A stretch of 64,000 nt of DNA, from NCBI RefSeq assembly GCF_030813595.1, contig NZ_JAUSUH010000010.1:62001-126000 (forward strand), in the 5' to 3' direction. The notes under the pieces were generated by a model, which had not been told where the DNA came from, ran no database searches, and saw only the letters and a list, made by a program, of their open reading frames with translations. The position numbers and the translations under genes are program-made. Numbering within the stretch: position 1 is the stretch's first letter; each line of letters begins with the position of its first letter. This stretch comes from Ancylobacter vacuolatus. Lineage in GTDB: Bacteria; Pseudomonadota; Alphaproteobacteria; Rhizobiales; Xanthobacteraceae. Positions 59,128-64,000 of the stretch are shown in pieces.

Positions 59128-59871
59128 ATGCTCACGGCCCTCCGCCTCACCCTCATTCTCTTCGTTTTGATCTTCCTCCTGCCGCTCGGCGCCCATGCGC
59201 TGGTGCAGTGGCAGACGGCCGACTGGTCGCGCAGCTGGGGCACCGCCGACTGGTCGAGCACCGGCACGCTGCCGGCGGCCGATGCCAATCCCGAGGCCAT
59301 GGTCCGCATTTATGCCGCCCGCGTCGGGCGCTGGCGCGGCATCTTCGCCGTGCATAGCTGGATCGTGTTCAAGGGGCCGCGTGCCGGCGCCTATGAGCGC
59401 TACGACAAGGTCGGCTGGGGTCGCCCGATCCGCCATAATGGCTACGCGCCGGATGGGCGCTGGTATGGCAATGACCCGGAAATCGTGTTCGAGGCCACCG
59501 GTGCCGACGCCGAGCGGCTGATCCCGAAGCTGCGGGCGGCGATCGCCTCCTACCCCTTTGGTGACGCCGGCGACTACCATGTCTGGCCGGGGCCGAACTC
59601 CAACAGCTTTGTCGCCCATGTGATCGGGCAGGTGCCGGAACTCGCCGTCACCCTGCCCCCCACCGCCATCGGCAAGGACTATCCCGTCGATGGCGGATGG
59701 GTCGGGCTGGCGCCCTCGCGCACCGGGGTGCGGGTGTCGCTGGACGGCTATGTCGGCCTCACCGTCGCCTGGGTGGAAGGCATCGAGTTCAACCTGCTCG
59801 GCGCCGTCGCCGGGCTGGACCTGCGGCGGCCAGGCATCAAGCTGCCGGGCTTCGGCCGCATCGGCATTTGA
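59128..59871 (+). CDS. DUF3750 protein, membrane-anchored or secreted
   Basis: A 247-residue protein with an N-terminal hydrophobic helix (LTLILFVLIFLLPLGAHA) acting as signal or anchor and a conserved domain (GIFAVHSWIVFKGPRAGAY, GRPIRHNGYAPDGRWYGN, YHVWPGPNSNSFVAHVIGQ). This matches DUF3750. The HSW and NSNSF motifs resemble the Cys/His-type scaffold of YiiX/permuted NlpC-like folds, but no catalytic Cys is obvious and I do not assign an activity. It diverges from the malonyl-CoA decarboxylase gene. Confidence 0.8.
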   Translation: MLTALRLTLILFVLIFLLPLGAHALVQWQTADWSRSWGTADWSSTGTLPAADANPEAMVRIYAARVGRWRGIFAVHSWIVFKGPRAGAYERYDKVGWGRPIRHNGYAPDGRWYGNDPEIVFEATGADAERLIPKLRAAIASYPFGDAGDYHVWPGPNSNSFVAHVIGQVPELAVTLPPTAIGKDYPVDGGWVGLAPSRTGVRVSLDGYVGLTVAWVEGIEFNLLGAVAGLDLRRPGIKLPGFGRIGI

Positions 59872-59954
59872 GGCACGCCCGTTGACGCCAAGGTGAAACG
59901 ACCCGTTCATCCGGCTGCGTCATGCTGGCAGCAGGCTAACCGCGAGGGGCGAAA

Positions 59955-60782
59955 ATGATCGAGAGCATGTTCAGGCATTTCTGGCGCGGCGGCCTTGCGG
60001 CGCTGTGCCTGCTGCCATTGGCCCTCACCCCGGCAGGGGCAGCGACCTGCGGCAATGACGCCTCCGGCTTTGCCGCCTGGCTGCCGGCCTTCAAACGCGA
60101 GGCGCAGGCGCAGGGCATTTCGCCCCAGGCCCTGCGGGCGCTCGACGGCGTGACCTACGACACCACGGTGATCCGGCTCGACCGCAACCAGAAGCACTTC
60201 AAGATGAGCTTCGAGCAGTTCGCCGCCAACCGCATCAGCGCCGGCCGCATCGCCAAGGGCAAGCAGAAGCTCCAGCAATACGCCTCGACGCTGGCCCGCA
60301 TCGAGCAGCGCTATGGCGTGCCGGGCGAAGTGGTGGTGGCGATCTGGGGGCTGGAGACCGATTACGGCGTCAACCAGGGCAAGATGTCGATCATGCGCTC
60401 GCTCTCCACCCTTTCCTATGATTGCCGGCGCAGCGCCTTCTTCACCGCCCAGCTGCTCGACGCGCTGCGCATCTACCAGCATGGCGACCTCACCCTCGAC
60501 GAGATGCGCGGCGCCTGGGCCGGCGAGATCGGCCAGACCCAGTTTCTCGCCTCCTCCTATGTGAAGTTCGCCGTCGATTTCGATGGCGACGGCCGCGCCG
60601 ACCTGGTGCGCAGCGCGCCCGACGTGCTGGCCTCCACCGCCAATTATCTGCGCGGCTATGGCTGGCGCCCCGGCGCCGGCTGGGGGCCGGGCGAGCCGAA
60701 CTATCAGGCCCTGCTCGGCTGGAACAAGGCGGAGGTCTATGCGCGGACCATCGGCGTATTCGCCGCCAAGCTGAAGCAATAG
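59955..60782 (+). CDS. Lytic murein transglycosylase, MltB family
   Basis: A 275-residue periplasmic enzyme that cleaves the MurNAc-GlcNAc bond to 1,6-anhydro products. The signal peptide ends near residue 29 (LTPAGAAT). The catalytic Glu is in AIWGLETDYGVNQG and the substrate strand is GAWAGEIGQTQFLASSYVKF. The C-terminus is shorter than E. coli MltB and lacks a peptidoglycan-binding domain. The single Cys after the signal sequence is not within a clear lipobox, so it is probably soluble. It follows the DUF3750 gene after 83 bases. Confidence 0.92.
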   Translation: MIESMFRHFWRGGLAALCLLPLALTPAGAATCGNDASGFAAWLPAFKREAQAQGISPQALRALDGVTYDTTVIRLDRNQKHFKMSFEQFAANRISAGRIAKGKQKLQQYASTLARIEQRYGVPGEVVVAIWGLETDYGVNQGKMSIMRSLSTLSYDCRRSAFFTAQLLDALRIYQHGDLTLDEMRGAWAGEIGQTQFLASSYVKFAVDFDGDGRADLVRSAPDVLASTANYLRGYGWRPGAGWGPGEPNYQALLGWNKAEVYARTIGVFAAKLKQ

Positions 60783-60859
60783 GCCTGGTCACGCCCGCCC
60801 TCGGTGACGGACGACGGACCGGAAGGCGGCAAAAAGTGGTGCCCTACCGTCACGCCGGC

Positions 60860-60889
60860 CCGTAAACGCGCGGTCCCCCGCGTTTACGG
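60860..60889. promoter_or_regulatory. Perfect 11-base inverted repeat between the transglycosylase and Omp genes
   Basis: CCGTAAACGCG (60860-60870) and CGCGTTTACGG (60879-60889) are separated by 8 bases. No T-run follows on either strand, so it may be a processing hairpin or a protein-binding site in the upstream region of the Omp25-like gene, whose start is about 128 bases further on. Confidence 0.45.
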
Positions 60890-61016
60890 ATGGTAATGCT
60901 TGACGCCAAGGTTGCGAAGGTTCTTCACTTCACCCAGACGCAAGGCGAGGCCAGCCCTGCCATAGGGACCGTTGCGTCGGCTCCGCGGGGAGCCACAGAA
61001 CGACGTGGGGGACAGC

Positions 61017-61730
61017 ATGAAGACCTTGGCAATCGCTGCGACATTGATTTTTTCCTCGGGAGCCGCCTTCGCGGCGGACCTGCCGCCGGCGCCCGCGCCG
61101 GTGATGAAGGCGGAGGTTTACGTGCCCGCCTTCAGTTGGACCGGCCTCTATCTCGGCGGCCAGGTCGGTTACAGCTGGGGGGACGCGGACAGCTCCCTCT
61201 CGCTGCTAGGCCTGCCCGACTATGCCACCTCCTCGGGCAGCCCGAGCGGCATCTTCGGCGGCGGCTTCATTGGCTATAATTACCAGTTCGCCTCCAATCT
61301 GGTCATCGGCATCGAGGCGGATGTGAATGGTGGAAGCCTCAGTTCCACTGATTCCGTCGCTGCCTTTGGCATCCCCGTGCCGAGTGCCACGGCGACGCAC
61401 GAGCTGGAGTGGTTCGGCTCGGTGCGGGCGCGCGTCGGCTACGCCTTCGACCGCTTCCTGCCCTTCCTGACCGCCGGCTATGCCTTCGGCTCGGCCACAA
61501 CGACCTATGCGGCGAGCGGCGTGCGGATCTCCCCCTCGGAGACCGTGTCGGGCTGGACCGTCGGCGGCGGCCTCGAATATGCGGTCACCAACAACATCCT
61601 GGCGCGCATCGAGTATCGCTATACCGATTACGGCGACCTGTCCTCGTCCGTGCCCTATTACGGCAACCTGACGGTGAACCACTCATACACCACCAACGAC
61701 CTGCGCCTCGGCCTCAGCTACAAGTTCTGA
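61017..61730 (+). CDS. Omp25/RopB-like outer membrane beta-barrel protein
   Basis: A 237-residue protein with a signal peptide (TLIFSSGAAFAADLPPAPAP) and the characteristic Hyphomicrobiales start SWTGLYLGGQVGYSWG, then eight amphipathic strands (FASNLVIGIEADV, EWFGSVRARVGYAFDRFLPF, LTAGYAFGSA, GWTVGGGLEYAV, LARIEYRYTDYG) and a C-terminal Phe (LGLSYKF) for Bam recognition. ATG 61017 has a G-rich site upstream. Such proteins are abundant outer membrane structural barrels. Confidence 0.92.
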   Translation: MKTLAIAATLIFSSGAAFAADLPPAPAPVMKAEVYVPAFSWTGLYLGGQVGYSWGDADSSLSLLGLPDYATSSGSPSGIFGGGFIGYNYQFASNLVIGIEADVNGGSLSSTDSVAAFGIPVPSATATHELEWFGSVRARVGYAFDRFLPFLTAGYAFGSATTTYAASGVRISPSETVSGWTVGGGLEYAVTNNILARIEYRYTDYGDLSSSVPYYGNLTVNHSYTTNDLRLGLSYKF

Positions 61731-61844
61731 CACGGCGGCGCGGCGGCAGCGGCCTGCGCGCTTCCAGGCCGGCCCGAACCGGCCCCTCGGCATCCGGCCC
61801 CTCGCCATGACGAGGGTTCGCGCAGCGCGTCAGCCTCCTGGGAC

Positions 61845-61908
61845 GCCCGGCCAGCGGCCGGGCCTCGCCGGCTGTTCGCCGCGCACTACCGCCCATCAGC
61901 GAACAGCC
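61845..61908. repeat. Two inverted repeats between the Omp25-like and GMC oxidoreductase genes
   Basis: GCCCGGCC-AGC-GGCCGGGC (61845-61863) is a tight hairpin. GGCTGTTCGC (61870-61879) with GCGAACAGCC (61899-61908) is a perfect 10-base inverted repeat with a 19-base spacer. Neither has a T-run. The second could be a dimer-binding operator for the oxidoreductase gene that starts 80 bases on. Confidence 0.45.
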
Positions 61909-61987
61909 CTTGCGCGGGATTTCGGCTTGCCGCGCGGGAAGGCGAGCGGCTTTATCGCACTCCCGTGACGCTGCCCAGGTGCCCGCC

Positions 61988-63619
61988 GTGACCAACGCCC
62001 CGACCGATTCCGCGGAAAGCTATGACTACATCGTGGTCGGCGCCGGCTCGGCCGGCTGCGTGCTGGCGAACCGGCTGTCCGCCGACCCGAAGAACCGGGT
62101 GCTGGTGCTGGAGGCTGGCGGGCGCGACAACTGGATCTGGTTCCACATTCCGGTCGGCTATCTCTTCGCCATCGGCAATCCGCGCGCCGACTGGTGCTTC
62201 AAGACGCAGGCGGAAGCCGGGCTGAACGGGCGGGCGCTGAACTACCCGCGCGGCAAGACCATTGGCGGCTCCTCCGCCATCAATGCCATGATCTATATGC
62301 GCGGCCAGGCGGCCGACTACGACCATTGGCGCCAGCTCGGCCTGGCCGGCTGGGGCTGGGACGACGTGCTGCCGGTGTTCAAGCGCCACGAGGACCATTA
62401 TCTCGGCGCCGCCGAATTCCATGGCGGCGGCGGCGAATGGCGGGTGGAAGCGCCGCGTCTCACCTGGAAGCTGCTGGACACGGTGCGCGTCGCCGCGCAG
62501 CAGGCCGGCATTGCCGCGATCCCGGATTTCAACACCGGCACTAATGAAGGCTCGTCCTATTTCCAGGTGAACCAGAAGCGCGGCCTGCGCTGGAGCGCGG
62601 CGCGCGGCTTCCTCAAGCCCGTGCTCTCGCGTCCCAATCTTCGGCTGGAAACCGGCTGCCACACCGAGCGCGTGCTGATCGAGGATGGCCGCGCCGCCGG
62701 CGTCGTCTACCGCCAGAACGGGGTGACACGGGTGGCGCGCGCGCGGGGAGAGGTGATCCTCGCCGCCGGCGCCATCGGCTCGCCGCATCTGCTCAAGCTC
62801 TCCGGCATCGGGCCGGGCGAGGAACTGGCGCGCCATGGAATCGCGGTGGCGCACGCGCGGCCCGGCGTCGGCGCCAACCTGCAGGACCATCTGCAGTTGC
62901 GGATGATCTACAAGGTTTCCGGCGTGCCGACGCTGAACGAGCAGTACCATTCGCTGTTCGGCCGGGCGAAGATGGGGCTCGACTTCGCCCTGTTCCAGCG
63001 CGGGCCGCTGACCATGGCGCCCTCACAGCTCGGCATCTTCACCCGCTCGCGCGCCGGGGTGGAACATGCCGATCTCGAATTCCACGTCCAGCCGCTTTCG
63101 CTCGGCAAGTTCGGCGAGCCGTTGCACAAATTCCCCGCCTTCACCATGAGCGTGTGCAATCTGCGCCCGACCAGCCGGGGCGAGGTGCGGCTCGCCAGCG
63201 CCGACAGCGCGGCGGCGCCGCTGATTCAGCCCAATTATCTCTCCACCGAGGAAGACCGCCGCGTCGCCGCCGACAGCCTGCGGGTGGGCCGCCGCATCGT
63301 CGCCCAGCCGGCGCTGGCGCCCTTCGCGCCGGATGAGTTCCTGCCGGGCAAGGGGATCGACGACAGCGAAGAGGCGCTGGCCCGCGCCGCCGGCGATATC
63401 GGTACCACCATCTTCCACCCCGTCGGCACGGCGAAGATGGGCCTTGCCTCCGACCCGTTGGCGGTGGTGGACGCGCGGCTGCGGGTGTTCGGCATCCGGG
63501 GCCTGCGCGTGGCGGATGCCTCGGTGATGCCGACCATCGTCTCGGGCAATACCAACTCGCCGACCATCATGATCGCGGAGAAGGCGGCGGGGATGATCCT
63601 GGAGGACGGGCGGGGCTGA
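61988..63619 (+). CDS. GMC-family FAD oxidoreductase (choline dehydrogenase-like)
   Basis: A 543-residue flavoprotein. The FAD fold is YDYIVVGAGSAGCVLANRLS with VLVLEAGG; the GMC signatures are PRGKTIGGSSAINAMIYMRG and GAIGSPHLLKLSGIGP; the active-site His is in TTIFHPVGTAKMG and the C-terminal Asn/Pro in SGNTNSPTIMIAEKAAG. It oxidises an alcohol substrate; choline dehydrogenase relatives are the nearest in wording, but no betaine aldehyde dehydrogenase or BetI is adjacent, so choline is not assured. The GTG at 61988 is chosen with AGGTG upstream. Its cellular acceptor is unknown. Confidence 0.92.
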   Translation: MTNAPTDSAESYDYIVVGAGSAGCVLANRLSADPKNRVLVLEAGGRDNWIWFHIPVGYLFAIGNPRADWCFKTQAEAGLNGRALNYPRGKTIGGSSAINAMIYMRGQAADYDHWRQLGLAGWGWDDVLPVFKRHEDHYLGAAEFHGGGGEWRVEAPRLTWKLLDTVRVAAQQAGIAAIPDFNTGTNEGSSYFQVNQKRGLRWSAARGFLKPVLSRPNLRLETGCHTERVLIEDGRAAGVVYRQNGVTRVARARGEVILAAGAIGSPHLLKLSGIGPGEELARHGIAVAHARPGVGANLQDHLQLRMIYKVSGVPTLNEQYHSLFGRAKMGLDFALFQRGPLTMAPSQLGIFTRSRAGVEHADLEFHVQPLSLGKFGEPLHKFPAFTMSVCNLRPTSRGEVRLASADSAAAPLIQPNYLSTEEDRRVAADSLRVGRRIVAQPALAPFAPDEFLPGKGIDDSEEALARAAGDIGTTIFHPVGTAKMGLASDPLAVVDARLRVFGIRGLRVADASVMPTIVSGNTNSPTIMIAEKAAGMILEDGRG

Positions 63620-63639
63620 GCGGCGTCCCGCCTTCCGCC

Positions 63640-63726
63640 GTCATACCCGGCCTTGGGCCGGGCATCCACGACTTGCCCGCATGGCGGGTTAAAGTCTGCG
63701 ATGGCCGGGTCAAGCCCGGCCATGAC
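63640..63726. repeat. Hyphomicrobiales-type intergenic palindromic repeat
   Basis: Two facing arms: GTCATACCCGGCCTTGGGCC continuing to 63670, and ATGGCCGGGTCAAGCCCGGC continuing to 63726 (63701-63726), each palindromic in itself. Similar units occur at 49728-49868. Dispersed elements of this GTCAT...CCCGGG type are common between genes in this order; their role is not settled. Confidence 0.75.
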
Positions 63727-63735
63727 GTGGTTGCC

Positions 63736-64000
63736 CTAAGGCGCCAGCACCACCTGCCGGCAGGCCTCGGGCAAATCCTTCATCAGCATGGGGGGCGCGG
63801 GCTTGGACGGGGTGGTCGGCGGCTTCGGGTTGAGATTGGCGTCGGAGAACCACCAGTCGAGCTCGCTGCCGCAGCCCTCGCCCGGCACGACGGGATCCTG
63901 CGGCCGGCAGTCCGGCGCGCCTTCGGGGCAGGAGAGCCGCACATGCATGTGGTAGTCGTGCCCCCAATAGGGCCGCACCTTCTGCAGCCAGGCGCGGTCG
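63736..64000 (-). CDS. mepA: Penicillin-insensitive murein endopeptidase MepA, C-terminal part (5' end outside window)
   Basis: The frame runs off the right edge and stops at 63736, covering 87 codons of the C-terminus. DRAWLQKVRPYWGHDYHMHV contains the zinc-binding GHxxHxHVR core, followed by SCPEGAPDCRPQDP and GCGSELDWWFSD, the conserved end of MepA, a LAS-family zinc endopeptidase that cuts D-Ala-meso-DAP cross-links in peptidoglycan. The final Pro-rich stretch varies in the family. Four Cys here probably form disulphides in the periplasm. Confidence 0.92.
   Translation of the reverse strand, partial: DRAWLQKVRPYWGHDYHMHVRLSCPEGAPDCRPQDPVVPGEGCGSELDWWFSDANLNPKPPTTPSKPAPPMLMKDLPEACRQVVLAP

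Overview
The window is GC-rich chromosomal DNA of an alphaproteobacterium, almost certainly of the order Hyphomicrobiales (Rhizobiales). The best evidence is a 1,915-residue growth-pole-ring type protein (GPR/RgsE-like), an LdtR-like MarR regulator, a DksA that has lost its zinc cysteines, a CckA cell-cycle kinase, an Omp25/RopB-like porin and Hyphomicrobiales-style intergenic palindromes. Overall gene content suggests Xanthobacteraceae (Ancylobacter/Starkeya/Xanthobacter relatives), but that is an impression from memory. I see no prophage, transposon, plasmid or CRISPR locus. The window looks like core and shell chromosome with one tRNA gene.

Layout. 1-3.9 kb: the end of a creatininase-family amidohydrolase, two tandem ureohydrolases, Dps and an LdtR-like MarR regulator. 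3.9-10 kb (minus): pgm, pgi and cckA in one orientation. 10.1-12.2 kb: an orphan FliO-like protein facing dksA across a bidirectional terminator. 12.4-16.8 kb: an OmpV/MipA barrel, then SixA-like phosphatase, YcjX and YcjF, convergent with a 2Fe-2S ferredoxin. 17.2-23 kb: the giant GPR-like polar growth protein. 23.5-28 kb (minus): an RND efflux pump (adaptor and permease). 28-32 kb (minus): murJ and a sugar aminotransferase/oxidoreductase pair. 32-35 kb (minus): an SH3-domain membrane protein and pncB. 35-38.2 kb: an Old Yellow Enzyme, a transglutaminase, two small proteins and tRNA-Lys(CTT). 38.3-41.4 kb (minus): a TctCBA tripartite carboxylate transporter. 41.5-44.3 kb: the folate operon pabB-pabA-pabC. 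44.5-46.8 kb: a secreted DUF6600 protein with two internal repeat arrays. 46.9-49.4 kb (minus): a DUF930 protein and leuA with a possible leucine attenuation leader. 49.9-53.5 kb: an EmrAB-type exporter diverging from its TetR regulator, with two visible operators between them. 53.5-59 kb (minus): an Agp2-like bacteriophytochrome with an HWE kinase, cyclopropane fatty acid synthase and malonyl-CoA decarboxylase. 59.1-64 kb: DUF3750 protein, lytic transglycosylase, Omp25-like barrel, GMC oxidoreductase and the end of mepA.

Themes. Many genes concern the envelope and its growth: GPR, MurJ, the MltB-like transglycosylase, MepA, an LdtR-like regulator, YcjX/YcjF, barrels, Cfa and DUF6600. Cell-cycle control appears through CckA, and two overlapping CtrA-like half-site pairs lie upstream of the GPR gene. 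The points most worth following up are the tandem equal-length ureohydrolases beside a creatininase, the exactly phased 22-, 11- and 29-codon repeats in the GPR protein, the leuA leader candidate, and the TetR operators. I found no system I can defend as wholly undescribed.
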